Position numbers and translations under genes: made by a program
From: Actinomycetes bacterium
Lineage (GTDB): Bacteria > Actinomycetota > Coriobacteriia > Coriobacteriales > JAEZZM01
Length of the DNA stretch: 64,000 bases
NCBI GenBank assembly: GCA_023418575.1
Contig: JAEZZM010000018.1
Location: forward strand, 1-64,000
Reading direction: 5' to 3'
Notes under the pieces: model-generated
What the model saw: the letters and a program-made list of their open reading frames with translations, nothing else
The model's database searches: none
What the model was told of the DNA's origin: nothing
Shown: piece after piece, positions 28,947 to 37,483 of the stretch
How positions within the stretch are numbered: position 1 is the stretch's first letter
Layout of the letters: each line of letters begins with the position of its first letter

Positions 28947-29885
28947 GTGCTTGAGAATAGAAAATTTAAGCTTATTATTGACTCTACCTGTGATCTTCCT
29001 CTTGAGATAATAAAAACTCTTGACGTTAAGGTACTTAAATTTCCTTATATTATAGAAGGCCAAGAATATGAGGATGACCTTTGGGAATCAACAAAACCAG
29101 AAGAGTTTTATACTCGTATGTTAAAAGGGAACTTCCCCAGCACCACCGCGTACCCTATCGCTAAGTTTTTAGAGCATTTTACCGAGGCCGCTCAAGAGGG
29201 TAAACCCACCGTTTACCTTAGTTTTCCCGCTGCTTTATCAGGCTCATACAATATGGCTTTGATGGCACAAGAGCGGGTAAAAGAACAGTATCCAGACTTT
29301 GAGCTGCATATTGTTGATTCTTGCTTGCCCTCTATAACTAATGGTCAGCTTGTTTTGCAGGCTGCTCGTATGAGAGATCAGGGTATGAGCGCTCAAGAGC
29401 TGGTAGCTTGGGCAGATGAGTCTAAAAATTTTATACATGGTTACTTTACTCTTGATAATATGGATGCCTTGGCAGCTGGTGGTAGGATTCCTTCAACGGC
29501 AGCTCAGCTGGGGTCTAAGCTTGATATAAAGCCGCTTTTGAGCTTTGATTTGAGCGGGGCTCTTAATTTAAGCGGCATGACCCGAGGGCGCAAACGTGCT
29601 CTTAAAAATCTGGCTGATAAATTTAAGGAACATTATAACGGGGATATGTCTATTCCTGTTTTTATTGGCTCTGCCTTTGCCGATAAGGACGTAGCCCAGC
29701 TTATTGATATGATCAAAAAAGATAAGAAATATGAAAATCTACCCATTGTCCACTGCTCTGTAGGGCCAGTTATTGGATCTCATGTGGGTCCTGGTATGAT
29801 AGCAATCTCATTTTGGGGTACAGATAGAAGAGAGTCTAGTTCTGTAGTTGATAGAATTGCAGAGCGCGTACGAAAACATTCTTAA
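28947..29885 (+). CDS. DegV family fatty-acid-binding protein
   Basis: 312-residue DegV/FakB-like protein that binds a fatty acid for phosphorylation by a FakA-type kinase. Family features: KLIIDSTCDLP at the N-terminus, STTAYPIAKFLEHF (fatty-acid carboxylate-binding loop), YLSFPAALSGSYNMA, HIVDSCLPSITNGQ and a C-terminal CSVGPVIGSHVGPG. Starts at GTG: the ATG closer to AAAAAGGAG reads straight into a stop. The FakA kinase is not in the window. Confidence 0.9.
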   Translation: MLENRKFKLIIDSTCDLPLEIIKTLDVKVLKFPYIIEGQEYEDDLWESTKPEEFYTRMLKGNFPSTTAYPIAKFLEHFTEAAQEGKPTVYLSFPAALSGSYNMALMAQERVKEQYPDFELHIVDSCLPSITNGQLVLQAARMRDQGMSAQELVAWADESKNFIHGYFTLDNMDALAAGGRIPSTAAQLGSKLDIKPLLSFDLSGALNLSGMTRGRKRALKNLADKFKEHYNGDMSIPVFIGSAFADKDVAQLIDMIKKDKKYENLPIVHCSVGPVIGSHVGPGMIAISFWGTDRRESSSVVDRIAERVRKHS

Positions 29886-29903
29886 GAAAGCTGGGACTTT
29901 AAG

Positions 29904-31067
29904 ATGAAAAAGATTGCATTTATCGGAACAGGTCTCATGGGCGCTCCCATGGCAGAACATCTTCTAAATGCTGGCTATGAGCTGAGCATCTATAATCGTT
30001 CAAAATCACAGCGTGCGCTTGATTTGATTGAAAAAGGCGCAAGATGGGCACAGAGCCCTAAAGAAGCCTGCCAAGGCGCTGAGCTTATTTTGACCATAGT
30101 TGGTTATCCCAAAGATGTTGAAGAGGTTTACTTTGGTGATGAAGGTCTCATAGAGCATGCCGATAAGGGCGCAATCTTAGTTGATATGTCAACCTCTTCT
30201 CCTGAGCTTGCACGTGAAATTGCTCAGGCTGCTGAGGTAAGAGATCTAATTGCTTTTGACGCTCCTGTTACAGGCGGTGAAGATGGTGCCAAAGCTGGAA
30301 CGCTGACCATCATGGTGGGTGCTACAGAAGAGCAGCTTGCCTTAGTTCATGATGTTTTCAAGTGCTTTGGTGAGCTTATTGTTCCCTTTGGTGCAGCTGG
30401 CAAAGGTCAGCTTGCTAAGATGACCAATCAAATTGCTATTGCGGGAGCTATGCAAGCAATGGCAGAATCATTAGCCTTTGCTAAGACTGTGGGTCTTGAT
30501 CAGTCTAAGGTCTTACCTATTTTACAAAGTGGATCAGCTGGCTCAGTAGCGCTTTCACTCTATGCACCACGTGCTCTAGAAGGTAATTTTGAGCCCGGTT
30601 TCAAGGTTGAGCACTTAAGAAAAGACCTTAATATTGCACTTGGAATTGCAGAAGAAGAATCTTTGGTGCTCCCTGGTCTAGAAGCCGCTTATGGAGTCTA
30701 TGATTTGCTTTATAATATAAATGGTGCAAGCAAGGGTACTCAGGCAATTACCTTAGTGTATGATGAAGAGGCTTGCGGTCAGGCAGCAGGACTAGATTGG
30801 TCTATGCTGGGCGAGGAATTTGACGAGCACTTTGAAAATTTAGAAGAAGCCTCATTTGGTTTTGAGATTGATGATGAGGCTGAAGAAGATGATTTTGAGA
30901 CGCATCATGAGCATGGACGAGCCTACGCACATGGTCAGCATGATGGTGGACACCATCATCATGGGCATCACCATGGCCATCATGAGGGCTGCTGTGGGGG
31001 TAAGCATCACGGCCAGCATGGCGGACATCATGAGGATGGATCTTGTTCTTGCGGATGCTCTCACTAA
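29904..31067 (+). CDS. 3-hydroxyisobutyrate dehydrogenase-like oxidoreductase with a His/Cys-rich C-terminal tail
   Basis: Residues 1-~290 are a canonical beta-hydroxyacid dehydrogenase: NAD(P)-binding FIGTGLMGAPMAEHL, substrate loop DAPVTGGEDGAKAGTLTIMV, and catalytic Lys in GKGQLAKMTNQ. A ~30-residue linker and an acidic patch (DDEAEEDDFE) lead to an added tail: residues 333-387 hold about 20 His and 5 Cys, much like metal-storage tails of HypB, SlyD or CooJ. The fusion suggests binding of Ni, Zn or Cu attached to a metabolic enzyme. Enzyme specificity (hydroxyisobutyrate, tartronate semialdehyde, other) is not decided. A clear terminator follows. Confidence 0.85.
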   Translation: MKKIAFIGTGLMGAPMAEHLLNAGYELSIYNRSKSQRALDLIEKGARWAQSPKEACQGAELILTIVGYPKDVEEVYFGDEGLIEHADKGAILVDMSTSSPELAREIAQAAEVRDLIAFDAPVTGGEDGAKAGTLTIMVGATEEQLALVHDVFKCFGELIVPFGAAGKGQLAKMTNQIAIAGAMQAMAESLAFAKTVGLDQSKVLPILQSGSAGSVALSLYAPRALEGNFEPGFKVEHLRKDLNIALGIAEEESLVLPGLEAAYGVYDLLYNINGASKGTQAITLVYDEEACGQAAGLDWSMLGEEFDEHFENLEEASFGFEIDDEAEEDDFETHHEHGRAYAHGQHDGGHHHHGHHHGHHEGCCGGKHHGQHGGHHEDGSCSCGCSH

Positions 31068-31078
31068 GAATGAGTTAG

Positions 31079-31122
31079 CAGCCTTCCTGGGTGCTTAAAG
31101 CTCCAGGAAGGCTTTCTTGCTT
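31079..31122 (+). terminator. Intrinsic terminator after the dehydrogenase
   Basis: GCCTTCCTGG (31081-31090) and CCAGGAAGGC (31103-31112) make a 10-bp GC-rich stem with an immediate TTTCTTGCTT tail. Confidence 0.85.
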
Positions 31123-31160
31123 ATAGGACTCTTCTTAGAGGAACAGAAAGTAAATTGAAT

Positions 31161-33047
31161 ATGGATGACAGAAATTATTCCTTGGCAGTTTTTGTAGATT
31201 ATGAAAATCTTGCCTTGGGGACAGGCATTAAGGATGCAAAAGGTATCTTTAAGCGCGGTCCACTTCCTCAAATGGATTTGGTTTTAGAGCGCCTAGTTGA
31301 GCGTGGCAGAATTAATGTTAAGCGTGCCTATTGTGACTGGCAGCGTTTTTCAAGCGCGGTAACCCCTTTGCATGAGCTGGGTATAGAACTTATCGAAATT
31401 CCTGACAGGGCTTATACAGGAAAAAATTCTGCTGACATTAGGCTTGCAGTTGATGCTCTAGAGGTTTGTTTTACAAAAGAGCATCTTGACACCTTTGTAA
31501 TTTGTTCGGGAGATAGTGATTTTTCTCCCTTGGTTGCAAAGCTAAAAGAGCATGGAAAGCGCGTTATTGGCCTTGGCATGCGTCAGTCAACTTCTGCCTT
31601 GCTTGCAAACAATTGTGATGAATTTATTTTTTATGAAGACATAGCTCTGGGTGCTCAGATTCCTCAGTATAAAGGTATTGTTGATCAACATAAAGAAGAA
31701 GCCTATCGTTTGCTCTTTAATACCATTGATGCTTTAAATAGAGATAATGTAGAGCGCCCTCAAGCCTCGCTTATTAAAGATACCATTAAAAGAAAGCGCC
31801 CTGATTTTTCTGAAACTAACTTTGGCTATAGAAACTTTACAGAACTTCTTAAAGAGGCTGAAAGCTTGGGCTTTATTGTTATGAGTTTTGACGATAAAAG
31901 CGGCAACTATCGAGTTAATGGTTTTAGTGCAAACCCACCTCAATACAATAAAATGAAGGCCTTGGCACTGCGCAATGCAAGCCCCAAAACTCTAAGCTTA
32001 AAGAATATGGAGCGCTCACAGCGCTTTGAGCGCAGGCCTAGAAGAGTTGCTGCTGATACCCAAGAGGATCTTAAACAAGAAGATGAGCAGTCATTGGCGG
32101 TAGATAGTTCTAATAAAGAGGAGCTGGCACCTGTGCACGTCTCTGCTCAGCAGCTTGAAAAAACTGATGAATCATCAGGCAAGCAAACAGAGCCTCAGGT
32201 ATCGCAAACAAGGAGAAGAACCCTTAGGTCTTCCCAGCGCCAGGGATCTGTGCGCAAACGAGGTTTCAATAAGGCTGTGGCTAAGGAGCAAGAGCAGCTC
32301 TTAGAGGAAGCTGCACCGGATCAAGGTTCAAGTTTAGATTCAAAGAAGAGTTCAGATCTAAACTTAGGCTCAAGTTCAAATCCAGAACAAAACGCTCAGG
32401 ATCCGCAAGCTCAGCGCTCATGGAATATTGAGGATTTAAGTCCAGATGAGCGACAATCATATGAAGAGTTGAGCGGATTAATCAAGAGCGATCCTATTTT
32501 GGAGCGCTTGATTAATAGGGTAGTAAATGCCTTTGATAGCCAAGCTTTTGATGATGACGATGATGACGACGATGATGATTTTGCTGATATAAAGCTTGAT
32601 AAGAAAAATGATAGCGGAGCCGATAAAAAAGACGATAAAAAAGCCGATAAAAAAGACGATAGCAAAGACGAGAAAAAGGCTCCAGTAGCTCCTGTCAAAA
32701 GAAAGCGCGGTAGACCCAGAAAAGTTGAAAAGCCAGAAGTACTTAAAACTACAGAGCGCAAGGGCGAAGAGCAGAAAGCTGAAAAGCAAAAAGCTGATGA
32801 CGCTCCTTTGGTAGCTGCACAAATTGAAGCCACTCCTGAAGCCCCCAAAAGAAAGCGCGGTCGCCCAAAAAAGACAGAAAAAACGAGCGAGCAGAAAGCG
32901 GCTGTAGACTTAAATCTAGCTGCAGTCTCACAAGATGAAGCCGTCCCTGAAGCGCCCAAGAGAAAACGCGGACGCCCCAGAAAAACTGAGAAACCCGCTG
33001 CTCAACAAGTAATAGCTCAAACAAGTGCAGAGTCTGAGCAAGAATAA
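31161..33047 (+). CDS. NYN (PIN-like) nuclease with OST-HTH/LOTUS domain and AT-hook tail, ended by an in-frame stop
   Basis: 628 residues. NYN/LabA-type PIN domain (~1-160): FVDYENLALG with the first Asp, SADIRLAVDALEV and VICSGDSDFSPLVAKLKEHG with further acidic residues, consistent with a metal-dependent RNase. An OST-HTH (LOTUS) domain follows (~178-255, RPQASLIKDTIKRKRPDF). The remainder is disordered: an Asp run, DKKDDKK repeats and three AT-hook-like KRKRGRP[RK]K motifs. The TAA at 33045-33047 is followed, in the same frame, by 24 sense codons with a fourth AT-hook and a second stop at 33120-33122 that overlaps the ATG of the next gene. The first stop is thus probably a recent truncation, readthrough site or sequence error. 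Confidence 0.8.
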   Translation: MDDRNYSLAVFVDYENLALGTGIKDAKGIFKRGPLPQMDLVLERLVERGRINVKRAYCDWQRFSSAVTPLHELGIELIEIPDRAYTGKNSADIRLAVDALEVCFTKEHLDTFVICSGDSDFSPLVAKLKEHGKRVIGLGMRQSTSALLANNCDEFIFYEDIALGAQIPQYKGIVDQHKEEAYRLLFNTIDALNRDNVERPQASLIKDTIKRKRPDFSETNFGYRNFTELLKEAESLGFIVMSFDDKSGNYRVNGFSANPPQYNKMKALALRNASPKTLSLKNMERSQRFERRPRRVAADTQEDLKQEDEQSLAVDSSNKEELAPVHVSAQQLEKTDESSGKQTEPQVSQTRRRTLRSSQRQGSVRKRGFNKAVAKEQEQLLEEAAPDQGSSLDSKKSSDLNLGSSSNPEQNAQDPQAQRSWNIEDLSPDERQSYEELSGLIKSDPILERLINRVVNAFDSQAFDDDDDDDDDDFADIKLDKKNDSGADKKDDKKADKKDDSKDEKKAPVAPVKRKRGRPRKVEKPEVLKTTERKGEEQKAEKQKADDAPLVAAQIEATPEAPKRKRGRPKKTEKTSEQKAAVDLNLAAVSQDEAVPEAPKRKRGRPRKTEKPAAQQVIAQTSAESEQE

Positions 33048-33121
33048 ACAAAGACAGTCCAAGAAATAGCTGAAGCGCCAAAGAGAAAACGCGGACGCCC
33101 CAGAAAGTCAGAGCAAGCTTA

Positions 33122-35551
33122 ATGGAGTTTTTGGCTAGCTGCCCTTTGGGCTTTGAAAAATTATTAGCTGGAGAGCTGCGCTCTTTTGGTCTGGCATCAG
33201 TGCGTCCACTTAAGGGTTCAGTCTCTTTTAGCTCTAATCTTAAAGGGGCTTATCGTGCTTGCATGTATTCACGCTTGGCTTCTCGCATACTGTTGCCGCT
33301 TGAGCGCCTAGAGATAAGCTCGCCGGAGGAGTTATATGAGGCGGCCTATGCTATAGCCTGGGAAGATCATCTAGATCCTAGCTATAGCTTTGCCATTAGT
33401 GCGCGTGGAAGCTCTGAGACGTTTAAAAATAGTAATTTTGCAGCACTTAAGCTCAAAGATGCTGTGGTTGATCGCCTTAGAGATCGCTGCCATATGAGGC
33501 CCAATATTGATGCGCATGATCCCGATCTACGCCTGCATCTTGTTATAGGAAAAAAGCGTTTAACACTATCTCTAGATCTTTCGGGCACGTCTTTACATCG
33601 CCGCGCTTATCGCATTGATGGTTTGCAAGGAGAAGCTCCCTTAAAAGAGAATTTGGCAGCCTGCATGCTTGCTGCGGGTTATTGGTATAAGCTTTGTTCC
33701 ACAAAGGAGCCCATTGCCTTGCTGGACCCCTTTTGTGGTAGCGGTACCTTAGCGATAGAGGCGGCCTTACAAGCCTTAGACAGAGCGCCTGGCTTAAGTA
33801 GATCAAAATGGGGTTTTGACTTTTGGAAGGCTCATGATCTTGAGGCTTGGAATGAAATAGTTGATGAGGCTGATGATCGTGCAGAGGCTTCTCAAGACCG
33901 CAAGCTTTATATCTACGCATCCGATAAGGACGAGCGTGCCATAAAGCTAGCTCAGCAAAATGCCAAAAGAGCTCAGGTCTTATCGGCTATACAATTTAAA
34001 CAAGCAGATATTTCAGAGCTATCAGGCTATCAGGAGCTTTGCAGGGAGTTTTGCGACAAATCTTTAGAGAGATCTGATTACGAGCATTCCTGTATAGCGG
34101 GCGGGCTCCTCGTTGCAAATCCTCCCTATGCTGAGCGTATGGGTAGTATTGCAGAGCTTCCTGCCTTATATGCCTCGCTTTCTGCCTTGCAGAGAAACTT
34201 AAATCATATTGCCCCATTTAATAGCTCTATTATTAGCCCAGATCCTATGCTTGAAGTGCTTATGCCCCAAGAAGCCTCCGCACGCTATGAGGTGATGAAT
34301 GGCGCTCTGCCTTCCTCAATTTTGGTCTATGAGCCTTCTGTAAAAGCAGTAAGGCAGCAAGCTGAAAAAGATAGTACACAGGGCGCTCCCAAGATGAATG
34401 CTCATAAAGGGGCAAAAGAGCTGCCACAAGCAGAAGAGCAGCCACAAGCAGAAGAGCAGCCACCAGCAAAAGAGCTTCTTTTGGAGCAATCCTTGCAGTT
34501 TGAAGCACGCTTAAAGAAAGTGTTTAAGCAGCGTCAAAAGTGGGCGAGAAAACAAGGCATTTCTGCTTATAGAATCTATGATGCCGATCTGCCAGATTAT
34601 AATTTTGCCATTGATTACTTTGAGGGTGCTTTGGCCGATGAATCAAAGGTCTATGTGCAGCTTGCTGAATATCAAGCACCTAAGCATATAGAAGAAAAGC
34701 TGGTATATGCTCGACTGCATGATGCTTTACTTATAGTTCAATCGGTTTTATCGATCAAAGCTGAACAGCTTGTATGCAAGACCAGGCGCAGAGCAAAAGG
34801 TGGATCTCAGTATGCGCAAAGCTTAAGCGCAAAGCAAGGTCAAAAAATTGATAAGCACAGCTCAGCACATTCAAAAGCTCTGCATCTTATTACCCAAGAG
34901 CATGGGCTCTATTTTAAGCTGAATCTTACACAATATCTTGATTATGGGCTTTTTCTTGATCATAGAGACACTAGAGCTATGATAAAAGACTTGGCTAAAG
35001 GCAAGCGTTTTTTAAATCTCTTTGCTTACACAGGCTCGGTAAGCTGTCATGCAGCTGTGGCTGGGGCAAGGGAGACCACAAGCATTGATCTTTCAAAAAC
35101 CTATTTAAGCTGGGCTCAGGAAAACTTTGCTTTAAATGGTTTAAGGGCTCAATTTATTAGTACTGAAGAGCTTTGTGATTTAGAACATAAGAAAGCACGA
35201 CATAAACTCGTTCAAGCAGACTGTGTTCAGTGGATAAAAGAAATGAGAAAAACGCGTCTTAGATGGGATCTTATTTTTTGTGATCCACCCAGTTTTTCTA
35301 ATTCTGCACGTATGAAGAATGCTTCATTTGATATACAGCGAGACCATCTGGATATAATGATTGGCATAACAAGACTTCTTAGCCAGGAGGGATGTGCTAT
35401 TTTCTCTTGTAATTTAAAAAGCTTTAAGCCTGATATGGAAGCCCTAAAAAAAGCGGGTGTTGCTGTGCAAGATATAAGCAAAAAGACTATCCCGCTGGAT
35501 TTTGAGAGAAGACAAGATATTCATTATTGTTATATACTCAAACGTGCTTAA
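33122..35551 (+). CDS. rlmKL: Bifunctional 23S rRNA (guanine-N2/N7) methyltransferase RlmKL
   Basis: 809 residues. Domain order is THUMP (~1-160), first Rossmann methyltransferase with PFCGSGTLAIEAAL and catalytic VANPPYAERM (G2445 N2-methylation, RlmL), a variable linker containing PQAEEQ-type repeats (~425-455), then the RlmK half with ALNLFAYTGSVSCHAA-like LNLFAYTGSVSCHAAVAGA and IFCDPPSFSNSARM (G2069 N7-methylation). E. coli RlmKL is ~700 residues, so the linker and an insert near residue 560 account for the extra length. The start ATG overlaps the outer stop of the NYN gene (TAATG). Confidence 0.9.
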   Translation: MEFLASCPLGFEKLLAGELRSFGLASVRPLKGSVSFSSNLKGAYRACMYSRLASRILLPLERLEISSPEELYEAAYAIAWEDHLDPSYSFAISARGSSETFKNSNFAALKLKDAVVDRLRDRCHMRPNIDAHDPDLRLHLVIGKKRLTLSLDLSGTSLHRRAYRIDGLQGEAPLKENLAACMLAAGYWYKLCSTKEPIALLDPFCGSGTLAIEAALQALDRAPGLSRSKWGFDFWKAHDLEAWNEIVDEADDRAEASQDRKLYIYASDKDERAIKLAQQNAKRAQVLSAIQFKQADISELSGYQELCREFCDKSLERSDYEHSCIAGGLLVANPPYAERMGSIAELPALYASLSALQRNLNHIAPFNSSIISPDPMLEVLMPQEASARYEVMNGALPSSILVYEPSVKAVRQQAEKDSTQGAPKMNAHKGAKELPQAEEQPQAEEQPPAKELLLEQSLQFEARLKKVFKQRQKWARKQGISAYRIYDADLPDYNFAIDYFEGALADESKVYVQLAEYQAPKHIEEKLVYARLHDALLIVQSVLSIKAEQLVCKTRRRAKGGSQYAQSLSAKQGQKIDKHSSAHSKALHLITQEHGLYFKLNLTQYLDYGLFLDHRDTRAMIKDLAKGKRFLNLFAYTGSVSCHAAVAGARETTSIDLSKTYLSWAQENFALNGLRAQFISTEELCDLEHKKARHKLVQADCVQWIKEMRKTRLRWDLIFCDPPSFSNSARMKNASFDIQRDHLDIMIGITRLLSQEGCAIFSCNLKSFKPDMEALKKAGVAVQDISKKTIPLDFERRQDIHYCYILKRA

Positions 35552-35660
35552 GGGCTGGATAAAAGGTATTCCGATAAAAAATCGGACTAATACAGTTACG
35601 TGAAGAAGATTTACATGAAAACAGCTGGATAAGCAAAGCCTTTTTAAGGAGCAGATAATA

Positions 35661-36302
35661 ATGCAAGAGTTCAATGAAGAGACGCTCATTCAAGAATTAG
35701 AGGGGCTGCAAGACCCTCAGGAGCTTGTGGCTTATGCCAAAGCCCATAAAGAAGTTCTTGTATTTCTAGTTGATGCTTTAAGTGATGCAAAAAGACGAGT
35801 TAGGCAGTCAGCAGCTTTGGTTTTGCGCCATCTTGCTTATAGTGAAGCTCAAAGTCTTGAACCTTTGATTCATGAGCTTATTGATGCCCTATATAGACCA
35901 GAGGCACAAACGCGCTGGGAGATCTTGTCTCTCTTGTCGCTTCTTGATATTAGATCCCCTGAAGCACTTGACTCAAGTTTTGAGGCAGCCCTAGAAGCTC
36001 TATATGATGAGGAATCTGGATTGGTAAGACTTGCTGCCTTTCAATATCTTTTGCATTTAATCAAACTTAAGCCAGACTGGCTAGGAAAGCTTTGGCCTTA
36101 TATAGATGAAGCCATACAGTGCTACCATGGAGATAATCAGTTCCAAGAGATGCTTAATTCCTTAAGCTCAGCTCTTGCCCAGGGTTGCTTTGATAAAGAT
36201 CATAAGGAGCTCTTGGTTGAGCGTCTTAGCTTTGATGCAGAGCAGGGTAGAGGGGCCATAAAGCGTATGTGCAAGCATTTAATAGAACAGGCTCAGGCTT
36301 AA
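35661..36302 (+). CDS. HEAT-repeat-like protein
   Basis: 213-residue, all-helical cytosolic protein. Three or four HEAT-like units are visible, each with a conserved Arg at the second helix: RVRQSAALVLRHLAYSEA, QTRWEILSLLSLLDI, LVRLAAFQYLLHLIKL. No catalytic motif, signal or membrane helix. Such proteins are scaffolds, or DNA/RNA lyase-like repair proteins in the AlkD family, but AlkD residues are not apparent. RBS AAGGAGCAG. Probably transcribed with the dehydrogenase that follows. Confidence 0.6.
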   Translation: MQEFNEETLIQELEGLQDPQELVAYAKAHKEVLVFLVDALSDAKRRVRQSAALVLRHLAYSEAQSLEPLIHELIDALYRPEAQTRWEILSLLSLLDIRSPEALDSSFEAALEALYDEESGLVRLAAFQYLLHLIKLKPDWLGKLWPYIDEAIQCYHGDNQFQEMLNSLSSALAQGCFDKDHKELLVERLSFDAEQGRGAIKRMCKHLIEQAQA

Positions 36303-36321
36303 GCAATCTAGAGCAATCTAA
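36302..36321. repeat. 10-bp tandem duplication
   Basis: AGCAATCTAG (36302-36311) is followed by AGCAATCTAA (36312-36321), immediately at the stop codon of the HEAT gene. Confidence 0.4.
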
Positions 36322-36355
36322 GGCTATATATCAATCTTCAGAAGAAAGGCATGCT

Positions 36356-37471
36356 ATGAGTGTTACTGCAAAATCTGAGGCTATTGTACATAAGGTGTGC
36401 TTAATTCCAGGAGATGGCATTGGTCCAGAAATCTCTCAAGCTATGCAGCGTGTTGTTGAGGCAAGTGGAGTCAAGATTGAATGGGAACTTGCTTTTGCAG
36501 GAGAAGCCCAGATGAAAGAATGTGGACATCCTTTGCCGCAAGAGACTATAGATTGTATTAAAAGAAATAAAGTAGCTATTAAAGGCCCTATTACCACTCC
36601 AGTTGGAAGTGGCTTTAGAAGCGTAAATGTTGCTCTTAGAAAAGAGCTTGATCTTTACGTTAATTTGCGTCCGGTCTTCTCGCTACCTTCAAACGGCTCC
36701 GCCTTTAAAGATATCGATCTGGTTATAGTGCGTGAAAATACCGAGGACCTGTATGCAGGCATTGAGTTTAAAGAGTCGGCCGATGAAACCTTAGCCTTTA
36801 TCGACTACCTTAAAAAGCACAAAGGTGTGGAGATTAAGAAAGACTCAGGAATAAGCATAAAGCCCATTTCAATCTCTGCTTCTGAACGCATCATACACTG
36901 GGCATTTAAGTACGCAAAACAGCAGAGAAGAACTAAGCTCACGGCTGTTCATAAGGCAAATATTCTAAAAGAGTCAGATGGCTTATTTTTAGATTGTGCT
37001 CGCAGACTTGCCGCTCAGTATCCAGAAATAGTCTTTGAAGACAAAATTGTGGATGCGTGCTGCATGGGTTTGGTCCTATATCCTCAAAACTTTGACCTCT
37101 TGGTGCTTCCTAATTTATATGGCGACATAGTTTCAGATCTTTGTGCGGGACTTATCGGGGGTCTAGGCATGGCTCCGGGCGCAAATATTGGCGATGAGTA
37201 CGCGGTCTTTGAAGCGGTTCACGGCTCTGCTCCTGATATAGCCCAAAAAGATATAGCAAACCCCAGCGCTTTGATTTTATCTGCATGTATGATGCTTAGA
37301 CATCTTGGTGAATTTGAGGCAGCTGATCGCATTACCTCTGCTTTACGGGAGCTTTTAGCTAAACAGGATTGTTTAACAGCAGATCTTCGTTTCAACCTCT
37401 TTAATACAACTGAGGGGGCCTTGGGTACCCAAGCCTTTGCCAATGCACTTATTGCTCAAATGAATGCATAA
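36356..37471 (+). CDS. NAD-type isocitrate dehydrogenase (isocitrate/isopropylmalate dehydrogenase family)
   Basis: 371-residue decarboxylating dehydrogenase. Motifs: CLIPGDGIGPEISQAM, the substrate loop TPVGSGFRSVNVALRKEL with the isocitrate-type Ser, NLRPVF, ENTEDLYAGIEF, TAVHKANILKESDG (catalytic Lys), LVLPNLYGDIVSDL and AVFEAVHGSAPDIA. The SVNVALRKELDLYVNLRP pattern matches NAD-IDH better than isopropylmalate dehydrogenase, and no leucine genes are nearby. AGAAAGG 6 nt before ATG 36356 fixes the start; the upstream in-frame extension overlaps the HEAT gene and lacks an RBS. Likely supplies 2-oxoglutarate. Confidence 0.85.
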   Translation: MSVTAKSEAIVHKVCLIPGDGIGPEISQAMQRVVEASGVKIEWELAFAGEAQMKECGHPLPQETIDCIKRNKVAIKGPITTPVGSGFRSVNVALRKELDLYVNLRPVFSLPSNGSAFKDIDLVIVRENTEDLYAGIEFKESADETLAFIDYLKKHKGVEIKKDSGISIKPISISASERIIHWAFKYAKQQRRTKLTAVHKANILKESDGLFLDCARRLAAQYPEIVFEDKIVDACCMGLVLYPQNFDLLVLPNLYGDIVSDLCAGLIGGLGMAPGANIGDEYAVFEAVHGSAPDIAQKDIANPSALILSACMMLRHLGEFEAADRITSALRELLAKQDCLTADLRFNLFNTTEGALGTQAFANALIAQMNA

Positions 37472-37483
37472 GGGGTGAATAGT

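Noticed and set aside
32411..32959. Long Ser-rich reading frame on the minus strand
   Set aside because: It is the antisense shadow of the Asp/Lys-rich repetitive tail of the NYN protein; no RBS or family.
36269..36355. N-terminal extension of the isocitrate dehydrogenase
   Set aside because: It overlaps the HEAT gene, lacks an RBS and adds no conserved residues; ATG 36356 has AGAAAGG correctly spaced.
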